Shown here: positions 52,628-61,534 of the stretch, piece after piece | Layout: the number at the start of each line of letters is the position of its first letter | Position numbering within the stretch: position 1 is the stretch's first letter | Assembly (NCBI RefSeq): GCF_043497005.1 | Contig: NZ_JBIEKE010000001.1 | Location: 1,240,001 to 1,304,000 of the forward strand | Origin: Halobacillus_A sp043497005 | GTDB lineage: Bacteria > Bacillota > Bacilli > Bacillales > Halobacillaceae | DNA length: 64,000 bases | Direction of reading: 5' to 3' | Program-made: the position numbers and the translations under genes | Notes under the pieces: model-generated | What the model saw: only the letters and a program-made list of their open reading frames with translations | The model's database searches: none | Told to the model about the DNA's origin: nothing

Positions 52628-53272
52628 TTAAATCTCCACTGGTGATTCCATATACTCTTGGCTTCCGTGGGTGATGGCAGCTTGTCCACTCGTTAAATTA
52701 GTTATCCAACTTTCAAATTCCTTTACTTGATTTTTCACTACATATACTTCTATTTCCACGTTTTCTAAGTAATGAACCTTTTTAATATGGTAGATGGAAT
52801 TTCTAAGTTCATTTTCAAGCTTTCCGAGTAAGGTGTATTCGATATGAACAATCACTTCCTGCATTAGTTCGCGTTTGACGACCCCGGTGGCTCGAATGGC
52901 CTCAGAAGTTGCACTTGAGTATGCCCGAATTAAACCGCCGCTACCTAATTTAATTCCTCCAAAATACCTTGTCACTACTACAGCCGTGTCTTTTATTTTC
53001 ATTTTCTTTAATACTTCAAGCATAGGAACACCAGCTGTGCCGCTGGGTTCACCATCATCATTAGCTTTTTGAATTAAATCATGTTCGCCAATCATATAAG
53101 CCGAGCAATTATGAGTAGCATCATGGTGCTTTTTCTTTATCGATTGAATAAAAGCTTGAGCTTCTTCTTCTGTTTCACAGCGTTTGACGTAACCTATGAA
53201 ACGGGATTTTTGTATATTTATTTCATTTTCACCTTGTTTTTTTACAGTTGTATAACATTCTAGCATCGACAT
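52628..53272 (-). CDS. yvyE: YigZ/IMPACT-family protein (YvyE)
   Basis: A 214-residue protein with an N-terminal IMPACT domain (KSRFIGYVKRCETEEEAQAF, HNCSAYMIGEHDLIQKANDD, GEPSGTAGVPMLEVLKKM, VVVTRYFGGIKLGSGGLIRA) and a C-terminal ferredoxin-like domain. Its function is not established; members are linked to translation regulation. The position before degS matches B. subtilis. ATG TCG ATG allows two starts; 53272 or 53266. Confidence 0.93.
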   Translation of the reverse strand: MSMLECYTTVKKQGENEINIQKSRFIGYVKRCETEEEAQAFIQSIKKKHHDATHNCSAYMIGEHDLIQKANDDGEPSGTAGVPMLEVLKKMKIKDTAVVVTRYFGGIKLGSGGLIRAYSSATSEAIRATGVVKRELMQEVIVHIEYTLLGKLENELRNSIYHIKKVHYLENVEIEVYVVKNQVKEFESWITNLTSGQAAITHGSQEYMESPVEI

Positions 53273-53425
53273 TTAACCTCCTAAATTTTTATTATATAAT
53301 GGGTAGTGCAAATGGGGCAACTTAAGACGAGAATTGTATAAATATAAGTGATTATCAATTCACCCCCATAAATAGACATGGGTCCGACGAATGATTATCG
53401 TGAACATCGATGGAGGAGACTTAGT

Positions 53426-54556
53426 ATGAAATCTGGGAACAAAGCACTTGATTACATTATTAAAGATATGGTGTCTACCGTATCCAATAGTAAAGATGAA
53501 ATTTTCCAGATTGGCGAGGATTCCAGAGTAGAGTTTGAGAAATTAGATAAAGAGCTCGAATCCATCAAAGAGCAAGTGGGTAACCTGATTGAAGACGGAG
53601 ACGAATTAGAAAGGAAAGTTCGATCCTCGAGAATAAGGCTCTCACAAGTAAGTAAGCAATTTAGACAATATTCTGAAGAGGATATTCGAAAAGTGTATGA
53701 GCAGACTCATGAACTGCAAATGGACCTGTCGATGACGAGAGAGAAAGAGAAGCAGCTCCGGGAGCGGCGTGATGAAATTGAAATGCGCTTGCGGAATTTA
53801 GATGCGACGATTGAACGAGCTGAGGCTCTTTCAGGTAAGATCTCTGTCGTTTTGAATTATTTAACAGAGGATTTCAAGAATGTGTCGCAAACACTTGAAA
53901 CCGCTAAAGAAAAACAAGAGTTCGGACTGCAGATTATTGAGGCTCAAGAAGAAGAACGAAGACGTCTTTCTCGTGAAATTCATGACGGGCCAGCCCAATC
54001 CCTGGCTAATGTGATGCTGCGTTCAGATTTGGTAGAGCGTACCTTTAAGGAACGAGGTATTGAAGAAGCTTTATCGGAGATGCGTAACGTAAGAAAATTA
54101 GTGCGTTCCGCCCTCTATGACGTCAGACGTATTATTTATGACCTGCGTCCTATGGCGCTGGATGATTTAGGGTTAGTTCCTACATTAAAAAAATATTTAG
54201 CTACAGTGGAAGAGTATAATCAGCTCCACATTCATTTTGCATCACTGGGTGAGAAAAGAAGATTGGAAAGCAAGTATGAAGTAGCGATCTTCAGACTCAT
54301 TCAGGAAGCTGTCCAAAACGCAGTGAAACATGCAGAAGCAAGTTCGATTGATGTTAAGTTTGAATTAAGAAAAAAAATGACGAAAATTGTCATTGAAGAT
54401 GATGGGAAAGGATTTGATCCGAGTTTAAAAAGAGAAAAATCATTCGGATTAATGGGAATGCGAGAGCGAGTCGATATGGTTAATGGTGAACTACATATTC
54501 AATCCTCTCCAGGAAAAGGGACCATCGTCACGATTCATTTGCCCTTAAATGAGTGA
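53426..54556 (+). CDS. degS: Sensor histidine kinase DegS
   Basis: A 376-residue cytoplasmic kinase without membrane segments. The N-terminal half is the DegS sensor coiled coil (SKDEIFQIGEDSR, long heptads to about 165). The dimerisation/phosphorylation helix has SREIHDGPAQSLANVMLRS with His186, and the HATPase domain (about 270-375) has an N-box around EAVQNAVKHAEA, IEDDGKGFD and SFGLMGMRERV. It phosphorylates DegU. The start at 53426 has GGAGGAG upstream; the frame start at 53378 is less likely. Confidence 0.96.
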   Translation: MKSGNKALDYIIKDMVSTVSNSKDEIFQIGEDSRVEFEKLDKELESIKEQVGNLIEDGDELERKVRSSRIRLSQVSKQFRQYSEEDIRKVYEQTHELQMDLSMTREKEKQLRERRDEIEMRLRNLDATIERAEALSGKISVVLNYLTEDFKNVSQTLETAKEKQEFGLQIIEAQEEERRRLSREIHDGPAQSLANVMLRSDLVERTFKERGIEEALSEMRNVRKLVRSALYDVRRIIYDLRPMALDDLGLVPTLKKYLATVEEYNQLHIHFASLGEKRRLESKYEVAIFRLIQEAVQNAVKHAEASSIDVKFELRKKMTKIVIEDDGKGFDPSLKREKSFGLMGMRERVDMVNGELHIQSSPGKGTIVTIHLPLNE

Positions 54557-54707
54557 AAATAGAGAAAAACTATGTAAAAAGGCATGAATCGTTTATAATA
54601 GGAATTAGGATTAGGGTCGATCGACTAAAGTTACAGATAAAGAGACAAACAGATCATCCGAAACAAAATAAATAATCGGATGAAAAATTTAGGAGGTAGG
54701 CTCAAAA

Positions 54708-55382
54708 ATGACCAGAATCGTTTTGATTGATGACCACAAACTATTTCGTGAAGGTGTAAAACGTATCTTAGACTTCGAATCCAGCTTTGAAGTAGTTGCA
54801 GAAGGAGACGATGGATCCGCTGCTTTAGACCTAATTGAAACACATAACCCTGATATCGTTCTCATGGATATCAACATGCCTAGTATGAATGGGGTAGAGG
54901 CTACAGCAGAAATTACACAACGCTATCCGAATTTAAAAGTAATCATTCTATCTATACATGATGATGAGAACTATGTGACTCATGCATTAAAAACAGGAGC
55001 ACAAGGTTACCTTTTAAAAGAGATGGATTCCGATGCTTTAATTGAAGCGATTAAAGTTGTAGGAAACGGGGGTTCATATCTTCATCCTAAAGTAACTCAC
55101 AATCTTGTCGCTGAATACCGCCGCTTATCCGACACAAGCTCGAATGAAGCTTTTCGAACGATTGAATACCGTAAACCGCTGCACCTGCTGACGCGACGCG
55201 AATGCGAAGTACTTCAGTTACTGGCAGACGGTCAAAGCAACCGCGGTGTGGCAGAATCGCTGTTTATTAGTGAGAAAACAGTTAAAAACCACGTGAGTAA
55301 TATTTTACAAAAAATGAATGTAAATGATCGTACTCAAGCTGTTGTAACAGCTATTAAAAACGGCTGGGTAGAAGTCATATAG
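54708..55382 (+). CDS. degU: Response regulator DegU
   Basis: A 224-residue LuxR/NarL-type response regulator. The receiver has acidic pair DD at 8-9 and phosphorylation site Asp54 in VLMDINMPSMNG. The C-terminal HTH is LTRRECEVLQLLADGQSNRG through SEKTVKNHVSNILQKM. DegU controls motility, biofilm, competence and exoenzyme genes according to its phosphorylation state. TAGGAGG precedes the ATG. Confidence 0.97.
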   Translation: MTRIVLIDDHKLFREGVKRILDFESSFEVVAEGDDGSAALDLIETHNPDIVLMDINMPSMNGVEATAEITQRYPNLKVIILSIHDDENYVTHALKTGAQGYLLKEMDSDALIEAIKVVGNGGSYLHPKVTHNLVAEYRRLSDTSSNEAFRTIEYRKPLHLLTRRECEVLQLLADGQSNRGVAESLFISEKTVKNHVSNILQKMNVNDRTQAVVTAIKNGWVEVI

Positions 55383-55387
55383 TCATG

Positions 55388-55424
55388 AATCTCTCTAACT
55401 AGTAATAGTTAGGGAGATTTTTTT
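55388..55424 (+). terminator. Terminator after degU
   Basis: AATCTCTCTAACT and AGTTAGGGAGATT form a stem (one G-U) followed by TTTTT. Confidence 0.88.
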
Positions 55425-55437
55425 GCTGCTGGTCAGT

Positions 55438-55537
55438 TAAAATGTCAGAATAACTGCGCCAAATGTCAGAAATAGGCCTCGAAATGTCAGAAAAAACATA
55501 CCAAATGTCAGAAATAGAGCTAGAAATGTCAGGAAAG
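55438..55537. repeat. Five tandem 21-bp repeats between degU and degV
   Basis: AATGTCAG occurs at 55441, 55462, 55483, 55504 and 55525, a strict 21-bp period, usually as AAATGTCAGAAATA. On the minus strand the array is open in frame and would encode a seven-residue periodic peptide (SDIWYVFSDISRPISDIW), from an ATG at 55587 that lacks a ribosome binding site. It may be a protein-binding array or a repetitive peptide; neither is shown. Confidence 0.8.
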
Positions 55538-55663
55538 AGCAATTCTTCTAATCTATAATCTTCTGGTGCAATCCTATAGCCCTTCATGTAAAATAATAAT
55601 CAAAGCGTATTGATGAAGCTTATACATAAAGTGTGTAAATGAGAAAATAAGGAGTCTGATCCT

Positions 55664-56509
55664 ATGAAAACAGCGATACTTACAGATAGCACAGCTTATC
55701 TCCCTAAAAAAGTACGCCAATCTAAGAAGATACATATGGTTCCTTTAAATGTTGTTTTTGGAGAGGAATCTTATCAGGAAGAAATGGACATAACAGTCGA
55801 TGACTTTTACGATATGGTTAAAGAAAATAAAGATTTGCCAAAGACGTCCCAGCCCTCAATTGGTTTAATGACCGAGAAGCTTAAGGAGCTGGCTAAAGAT
55901 TACGACGCCGTCATAGCTATTCATTTATCCAGCGGAATTAGTGGCACGTATCAAGGAATGATTACGGCTGGAGAAATGGTGGAGGATATCGATGTGCATG
56001 TTTTTGATTCTGAAATCAGCTGTCTGATGCAAGGTTTCTATGCCCTGGAAGCTGCTGACCTTGCCGGAAACGGCGCGCTCACAGAGCAAATATTAACAAG
56101 ACTTGAAGAGATGAAACAATCGATGCAGGCCTATTTCATGGTGGATGATTTGTCCCATCTTCAGCGCGGCGGCCGCTTAAATGGAGCCCAGGCTTTTGTC
56201 GGGAGCCTGCTGCAGGTAAAGCCTGTGCTTCATTTTGTAGATACAAAGATTGTTCCGTTTGAAAAGATCCGTACGCGTAAGAAGGCTTTGAAACGAATAT
56301 TAACGTTATTTGAAGAGTCTATTAACGAAAACGGGCGTTACAAAGCGAGTGTTATTCATGCGAATCAGCCGGAGGAAGCGGAACAAATTAAGCGCGAAAT
56401 CGAGTCAGAGTTTTCAAATGTTGAAGTGACGGTCAGCTACTTCGGGCCTGTTATCGGTACACATCTGGGAGAAGGTGCGGTCGGACTGGGTTGGTATCGC
56501 CAATCATAA
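55664..56509 (+). CDS. DegV family fatty-acid-binding protein
   Basis: A 281-residue DegV protein. Motifs are AILTDSTAYLP at the N-terminus, the lipid head-group loop KTSQPSIG near residue 65, IHLSSGISGTYQ near 88, and VDDLSHLQRGGRLNGAQAFVG near 165, and GPVIGTHLGEGAVGLGW at the end. Members bind fatty acids and serve as FakB-type subunits of fatty acid kinase. This copy has the yviA position after degU. Confidence 0.93.
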   Translation: MKTAILTDSTAYLPKKVRQSKKIHMVPLNVVFGEESYQEEMDITVDDFYDMVKENKDLPKTSQPSIGLMTEKLKELAKDYDAVIAIHLSSGISGTYQGMITAGEMVEDIDVHVFDSEISCLMQGFYALEAADLAGNGALTEQILTRLEEMKQSMQAYFMVDDLSHLQRGGRLNGAQAFVGSLLQVKPVLHFVDTKIVPFEKIRTRKKALKRILTLFEESINENGRYKASVIHANQPEEAEQIKREIESEFSNVEVTVSYFGPVIGTHLGEGAVGLGWYRQS

Positions 56510-56512
56510 GGC

Positions 56513-56552
56513 ATGAGCGCCTGTTTGTGAGACTCAAGCAGGCGCTCATTTT
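56513..56552 (+). terminator. Terminator after degV
   Basis: ATGAGCGCCTG and CAGGCGCTCAT form a perfect 11-bp stem followed by TTTAT. Confidence 0.8.
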
Positions 56553-56570
56553 ATGAAAGCAGGTGCTGCT

Positions 56571-57980
56571 ATGCTGAAACGATTTAAGAAAAAAACATTG
56601 AGTAACTTTCCCTCATTTCGATCCTTTGCTGAAGAATCCCCTCATCAATTCCTTTCTGGAAAAATTCTTACCTCAACTGAACTCCCCATACCTGTTAAAG
56701 AACTGGAGCAATTAGAAGAGCAATCCCTCGTTGTAAAGCTGACATCACTCACTCAATCTCGAGGGACCTGGCAATGCCATCGCTGTGGAACGTATCTGCC
56801 TTATTTCTTTGCGCGCTTTCCGCATGCAGCTTGCCGGAAAGAATGTGTATACTGCCGGAACTGCATTATGATGGGGCGCGTGATGGAATGTGAGCCGTTA
56901 TATTGGTTTAGTCCTTTAGCCATATGGAAGAAACATCATTCTCCCTGTCAGTGGGAAGGAGAGCTGACGCATGCTCAATCAAATGCCGCACGACGCATCA
57001 TTTCAGCCATCGAGAAAAGAGAAGAACTGCTTGTGTGGGCGGTATGTGGAGCAGGGAAGACAGAGATGCTGTTTCCCGGGCTGACCTATGCACTCAAACA
57101 GGGACTGAGAGTATGCTTAGCTACTCCTCGGACAGATGTAGTACGTGAACTGTTTCCGCGTTTAACGTCATCTTTTCCGGAGGTGAAAATTCAAGCGTTG
57201 TATGGTGATAGTGAAGAGAAAAGCGGTTCTGCTCAGCTTTTAATTGCTACAACCCATCAGCTTTACCGATATTCCCAAGCGTTTGATGTCATGATTATTG
57301 ATGAAATTGATGCTTTTCCTTTTCACAATGACGACTCTCTAAAGGGAGCAGCTCAACGTGCAGCTAAGGGTGAAGCTGCACGCATTTATTTAACGGCCAC
57401 TCCGCGCAAAAAAGAAAAGCGCCGTATACGTCACAAGCAGTTACCCGCTGTCTTTATTCCCTTGCGTTTCCACGGCTATCCCCTTCCAGTTCCCACACTT
57501 AAGTTAATCCCTACATTACGTTCTCGGCTTTCAAAAGGCACGCTCCCAACTTCCATCCTCCAACGCATCTATACCCAGCAAACAGGCAGACGCCAATTAT
57601 TGATTTTTGTTTCTACCATCCCACATGCAGAGCAAATTCAGGAAATTTTATCAAGACGATTTTTAGTTGCTTCCGTGCATGCAGAAGATCCTGATCGAGC
57701 GGATAAAATTCTGGCATTTCGTAACAGGGAACTGGATGTATTAGTTACGACGACCATTTTGGAGCGAGGCGTAACTTTTCCTTCGGTTGATGTGTACGTC
57801 ATAGATGCTGGCCACCAAGTTTTTGATGAAGCTGCTCTTGTGCAAATCGCGGGGCGGGCTGGAAGAAGTCATGAAGATCCGTATGGAGATGTAATCTTTT
57901 TCCATGGAGGAAAAACGAATGCAATGCTAGAAGCCCAGGAAGCGATCCATCAAATGAATCGTAAGGCAAAAAAACAATGA
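56571..57980 (+). CDS. comFA: Late competence DNA helicase ComFA
   Basis: A 469-residue DEAD-box ATPase required for uptake of transforming DNA. An N-terminal zinc-binding module (CHRCG ... CRKECVYCRNC, about residues 68-105) is followed by helicase domain 1 with Walker A AVCGAGKTE, Walker B IIDEIDAFP and TATPR, and helicase domain 2 with ERGVTFPSVDVYVIDAG and QIAGRAGR. ATG 56571 is preferred over 56553, which lies at the edge of the terminator. Confidence 0.95.
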   Translation: MLKRFKKKTLSNFPSFRSFAEESPHQFLSGKILTSTELPIPVKELEQLEEQSLVVKLTSLTQSRGTWQCHRCGTYLPYFFARFPHAACRKECVYCRNCIMMGRVMECEPLYWFSPLAIWKKHHSPCQWEGELTHAQSNAARRIISAIEKREELLVWAVCGAGKTEMLFPGLTYALKQGLRVCLATPRTDVVRELFPRLTSSFPEVKIQALYGDSEEKSGSAQLLIATTHQLYRYSQAFDVMIIDEIDAFPFHNDDSLKGAAQRAAKGEAARIYLTATPRKKEKRRIRHKQLPAVFIPLRFHGYPLPVPTLKLIPTLRSRLSKGTLPTSILQRIYTQQTGRRQLLIFVSTIPHAEQIQEILSRRFLVASVHAEDPDRADKILAFRNRELDVLVTTTILERGVTFPSVDVYVIDAGHQVFDEAALVQIAGRAGRSHEDPYGDVIFFHGGKTNAMLEAQEAIHQMNRKAKKQ

Positions 57981-58648
57981 GATGCGTCATTTGTTTTGAC
58001 TTTGTTCTGCCGGAGGTCAATTGGACGAACTTTCTGCACGTGCAAAAGAAAGTAAAGATTTGTACCACTTGCTTTGAAAAGTTTGATGTAATTATAGAGC
58101 CGGGCTGCCCTTTGTGTGGACGGACAGACAGTAACGGAACCTGCTATGACTGCGAACGATGGGAGGGTTCAGCGTATCAGGGTGTTTTAACGAAAAATAT
58201 ATCGGTGTTTTCATATAATGATTTCGCCAGAGAGCTTGTAGCCCGCTGGAAGTATCGTGGGGACTTTACACTCATTGAGGCGTTCGCTGAAGCTGTCCAG
58301 ACGAAGTATAAAAACCACTTTCATAGGTTGAAAGCTGATCTTGTCGCAATTCCATTAAGTAAGGAACGGTTAATGGAGCGGGGGTTTAATCAATCGGAGG
58401 CGCTGGTTTCTCAGCTCGGTTCGTCTCCTCATCGCTTTTTTACTAGAAGGGGGAGTGAGAAACAGTCGAAGAAAGGCCGGACTGAACGTATGAATAGAGA
58501 GAATCCTTTTGTACTCGTTCAACCGACGGATCGGCCTGTTGTGCTGGTGGATGATATTTATACGACGGGCATGACGGTGCGTCATATGGCTTCTCTTTTG
58601 CGTGAAGCGGGGTGTCCTGCTGTCTATTCGTTCACACTTTTTCGTTAG
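57977..58648 (+). CDS. comFC: ComF family protein (ComFC)
   Basis: A 223-residue protein with an N-terminal zinc finger (CVICFDF ... CTTCFEKF ... CPLCGRT ... CYDCERW) and a C-terminal phosphoribosyltransferase-like domain with the PRPP loop VVLVDDIYTTGMT near residue 195. It is needed for transformation with ComFA. It overlaps comFA by 4 bp (ATGA). B. subtilis comFB, normally between the two, is absent. Confidence 0.95.
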   Translation: MRCVICFDFVLPEVNWTNFLHVQKKVKICTTCFEKFDVIIEPGCPLCGRTDSNGTCYDCERWEGSAYQGVLTKNISVFSYNDFARELVARWKYRGDFTLIEAFAEAVQTKYKNHFHRLKADLVAIPLSKERLMERGFNQSEALVSQLGSSPHRFFTRRGSEKQSKKGRTERMNRENPFVLVQPTDRPVVLVDDIYTTGMTVRHMASLLREAGCPAVYSFTLFR

Positions 58649-58654
58649 GTTCTC

Positions 58655-58684
58655 TTTTGATTTCGTTTGTATTGCCGATATAAT
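58655..58684 (+). promoter_or_regulatory. Promoter region of the yvyF-flgM operon
   Basis: TTGATT (58657-58662) and TATAAT (58679-58684) with 16-bp spacing form a sigma-A promoter. GCCGATAT at 58674-58681 is a perfect sigma-D -10, but the -35 position is TTTT rather than TAAA. Overlapping sigma-A/sigma-D control is plausible. Confidence 0.5.
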
Positions 58685-58713
58685 AGAAAAAGAGTGTTAA
58701 TGGAGGATTTATG

Positions 58714-59136
58714 ATGGCTGAATTAGCGAATTGTCCGAGGTGCAATTCTTTATTTATGAAGGGGCAGGCAACGGTCTGCCGGGATTGTGTAAAGCAGGAG
58801 GAAGAAGAGTTTCAAACGGTATATGCATTTGTAAGGCAGAAGAAAAATAGAACGGCAACCGTTCCTGAAATTGTTCGTGAGACGGGCGTGGCAGAATATA
58901 AGATTCGTGATTTTGTCAAGGCGAAGCGGCTGCACCCTTCTCAGTTTCCTGCGCTTGCATACAGCTGTGAGAAATGCGGGGCTGATATCCAAGAGGGACG
59001 GATTTGTGAAGCTTGTGCAGTTGATCTTCAGCGAGTCATCCAAAAGCAGGAAGAGATTCAAAATGCTCTAGAGAGAAATGAGAAAGAAGACGCAGGACCT
59101 GTGACTTATTATTCTATTAAGGGTAAAGAGCGCTAA
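58714..59136 (+). CDS. yvyF: YvyF-family flagellar operon protein
   Basis: A 140-residue protein with an N-terminal zinc finger (CPRCNSLF ... CRDC), a winged-helix-like centre (VPEIVRETGVAEYKIRDFVK) and a second finger (CEKCGADIQEGRICEAC). It matches YvyF, a possible regulator encoded before flgM. The second of two adjacent ATGs (58714) fits the GGAGG spacing better. Confidence 0.9.
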   Translation: MAELANCPRCNSLFMKGQATVCRDCVKQEEEEFQTVYAFVRQKKNRTATVPEIVRETGVAEYKIRDFVKAKRLHPSQFPALAYSCEKCGADIQEGRICEACAVDLQRVIQKQEEIQNALERNEKEDAGPVTYYSIKGKER

Positions 59137-59199
59137 ACGATAAAGCAGGCAAGTCGATATATGAAGTAAAGGTAGACAGTGCAGAAAGAGGTGATGGCT

Positions 59200-59475
59200 G
59201 TGAAGATTAATGGACCGAATCATACGAATTTTAATCCATATCAAAAGCAAATCAATCAACAGAACAATTTGAAAAACAGTTCAAAACAGCAGCAGGATAA
59301 GGTTGAGATTTCGGATCATGGAAAAGCCCTCCAGGGTGCGGATAGGACGAGCGAGGAACGTCAGAAGTACATTGATGAGATTAAAGCTCAGATTGAAGAT
59401 GGAAGCTATAAGGTAGATTCTAACCAGGCAGCGAAAAATCTAGTCGATTTCTTTACGGATCATAGAGGAGAATGA
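59200..59475 (+). CDS. flgM: Anti-sigma-D factor FlgM
   Basis: A 91-residue anti-sigma factor that holds sigma-D until the hook is complete. The N-terminus is KINGPNHTNFNPY, with the conserved DKVEISDHGKALQ and the C-terminal sigma-binding helices RQKYIDEIKAQIEDGSY and AAKNLVDFF. The GTG at 59200 follows AAAGAGGTG. Confidence 0.95.
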   Translation: MKINGPNHTNFNPYQKQINQQNNLKNSSKQQQDKVEISDHGKALQGADRTSEERQKYIDEIKAQIEDGSYKVDSNQAAKNLVDFFTDHRGE

Positions 59476-59966
59476 GTGTGACGATCAGACAAATTATTGA
59501 CTACTTGGACAGGTTGAAGCAGTTGCATGAAAGTCTTCTTACTTTATCGAAAAAAAAGACGGAGGCTTTGAAAAATAATGAGATCGACTCCCTTCGTAAT
59601 TGCTTAACTCAGGAGCGGAAACATGTGTCAGCGATTGAAGCGTTAGAGAAGAAGCGGATTGCTGCGGTTAGTGATTGGGCTGCGAGTGAGCCTGATTTTA
59701 ATGGAGAAAATCCGACGGTGTCTGAAATCATTGAATGGGTCGATTGGTCTGAACGACAGCAGCTTGAGTGTGTCTATGAATCTTTTATTCTAGTCCTTGC
59801 TGAGTTAAAGCAGCAGGAAGTGTTGAATGCGGATTTAACGAGACAGTCGCTGCAGTTTGTGAATATGTCGCTGGATTTGTTTCAGCCGACACTTGAAAAC
59901 GTAAATTATGGGGGCTCTCTGCAGACAAGTGGACCCAAACGTTCCGTATTTGATTCACAGGCTTAA
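59472..59966 (+). CDS. flgN: Flagellar export chaperone FlgN
   Basis: A 164-residue, all-helical chaperone for hook-filament junction proteins FlgK and FlgL. The blocks LHESLLTLSKKKTEAL and QLTRQSLQF-type helix (here ADLTRQSLQFVNMSLDLF) match YvyG/FlgN. It overlaps flgM by 4 bp; GTG 59478 is an alternative start with better spacing. Confidence 0.92.
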   Translation: MSVTIRQIIDYLDRLKQLHESLLTLSKKKTEALKNNEIDSLRNCLTQERKHVSAIEALEKKRIAAVSDWAASEPDFNGENPTVSEIIEWVDWSERQQLECVYESFILVLAELKQQEVLNADLTRQSLQFVNMSLDLFQPTLENVNYGGSLQTSGPKRSVFDSQA

Positions 59967-59984
59967 GGAAAGAGGAGGGGTACG

Positions 59985-61523
59985 ATGGGGTCAACTTTTG
60001 GAGGATTAGAAATTGCAAAGAGCGGATTGTTTGCTCAACAATCAGCATTGAAAACGACGGGTCATAATATTGCAAATGCAAATACGGAAGGATATACGAG
60101 GCAGCGTGTCAATTTTGAACAGGCTGGCCCATATCCACCTTCATCGAGGAATCGTCCGGAGATTCCAGGACAGATTGGCGGAGGTGTTACGGCAGGCGCG
60201 ATTGAGCGAATCCGTGAAGGCTACTTAGATGACCAGTATCGAGCGGAAAACAATAAAACTGGCTATTATGATTCAAGGTCGGATGCTTTAGGACGTCTTG
60301 AAAACATTATGAATGAGCCTTCTGAAGATGGATTATCTAAAACGATGGACCGCTTCTGGGATTCGCTTCAGGATTTATCAGTAGATCCAGAAGATTCAGG
60401 AGCACGCTCGGTGGTAAGGCAGCGTGGACAAGCTGTAGCGGAGACGTTTAATTATTTGTCCAATAAATTACAAAGTGTGCAGGGAGATCTTGCCAAGGAA
60501 GTTGATGTGACAACGAAGGATATTAATTCGATGGCTGCACAGATAAATCGTTTGAATGAGCAAATAGCTGAGGTTGAGCCGCACGGGCAGGTGCCAAATG
60601 ATTTGTATGATGCGCGGGATAACTTAATTGATAAGCTGTCTGAACAAGTGAACATTGACGTTTCTTACGAAGACCCGGCCTCTTCTGCTGATGCGATGGC
60701 GACAGGAAAAGCAAACATTTCATTGGTGGATGAAAATGGAAATGCTATGGAGCCGCGGCTTGTGGATGCTTCCACAAATTCAACGAATGAACTGCACGTA
60801 AATTACAATGATGATTCTCTAGCTGAAAGTGTGAATGTAGGCGATGAGGAATTTTCCATGTCTCAGTTCTCTTCAAGCGGGAAGTTAAAAGGACTTCTTG
60901 ATTCAGGCGGGTTTGTAAATGAAGAAGGAAATCCGGATGGAACGTTTGAGAATATGCTTTACGACTTAGATAAAATGGCTACAGCATTTGCGGAAGCTTT
61001 TAACGAAGTACATAGAAGCGGTCAGTCATTGAACAGTATGGAAGAGGGCACCGATGTCCCAGACTTCTTTTTAGTCGAAGGAGATGCTAATGAAGATGGT
61101 GTCATTGAAGGACTTGCTGCTTCCATTGACATTACTGATGAAATTAAAGAAGATACAGATCATATTGCAGCTGCGAAAGATCCTTATGCAGGAGACGGGG
61201 ATAATGCAAGTGAATTAGCAGGCGTACAAAATCAGGCGAATGACTTGCTGGGAGAAGAAACGTCACTCGATGATTACTACGAATCGTTAGTAGGATCGAT
61301 GGCTGTTGAAGCGCAGGAAGCGAATCGAATGAAGGGGAATGCAGAGACGCTGAAGGATTCGGCACAGGAACAGCGTGATTCCGTCAGTGCTGTTTCACTG
61401 GATGAGGAAATGACGAATATGATTAAGTTTCAACATGCTTACAACGCATCTGCTCGAAATATTACAGTAGTGGACGAAATGCTTGATCGAATTATTAACC
61501 AAATGGGTGTAGTCGGAAGGTAG
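59985..61523 (+). CDS. flgK: Flagellar hook-associated protein 1 (FlgK)
   Basis: A 512-residue secreted hook-filament junction protein. The N-terminal rod-family motif is GLEIAKSGLFAQQSALKTTG with HNIANANTEGYTRQRV. The C-terminal heptad region SLDEEMTNMIKFQHAYNASA and RNITVVDEMLDRIINQMG are typical. The acidic middle part fits a halophile. GAGGAGGGG lies before the ATG. Confidence 0.97.
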   Translation: MGSTFGGLEIAKSGLFAQQSALKTTGHNIANANTEGYTRQRVNFEQAGPYPPSSRNRPEIPGQIGGGVTAGAIERIREGYLDDQYRAENNKTGYYDSRSDALGRLENIMNEPSEDGLSKTMDRFWDSLQDLSVDPEDSGARSVVRQRGQAVAETFNYLSNKLQSVQGDLAKEVDVTTKDINSMAAQINRLNEQIAEVEPHGQVPNDLYDARDNLIDKLSEQVNIDVSYEDPASSADAMATGKANISLVDENGNAMEPRLVDASTNSTNELHVNYNDDSLAESVNVGDEEFSMSQFSSSGKLKGLLDSGGFVNEEGNPDGTFENMLYDLDKMATAFAEAFNEVHRSGQSLNSMEEGTDVPDFFLVEGDANEDGVIEGLAASIDITDEIKEDTDHIAAAKDPYAGDGDNASELAGVQNQANDLLGEETSLDDYYESLVGSMAVEAQEANRMKGNAETLKDSAQEQRDSVSAVSLDEEMTNMIKFQHAYNASARNITVVDEMLDRIINQMGVVGR

Positions 61524-61534
61524 GTGAACGCGTT

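Noticed and set aside
55438..55537. Short CRISPR-like array
   Set aside because: The unit is 21 bp in total with 8-12 conserved bases and no unique 30-base spacers; no cas genes are near. It is a simple tandem repeat.
55399..55587. Minus-strand frame over the 21-bp array as a definite gene
   Set aside because: No ribosome binding site is present and the frame is explained by the 21-bp (seven-codon) period, so it is kept only as a possibility inside the repeat entry.
60452..60723. Minus-strand frames opposite flgK
   Set aside because: Shadow frames of a clearly coding gene with no independent support.
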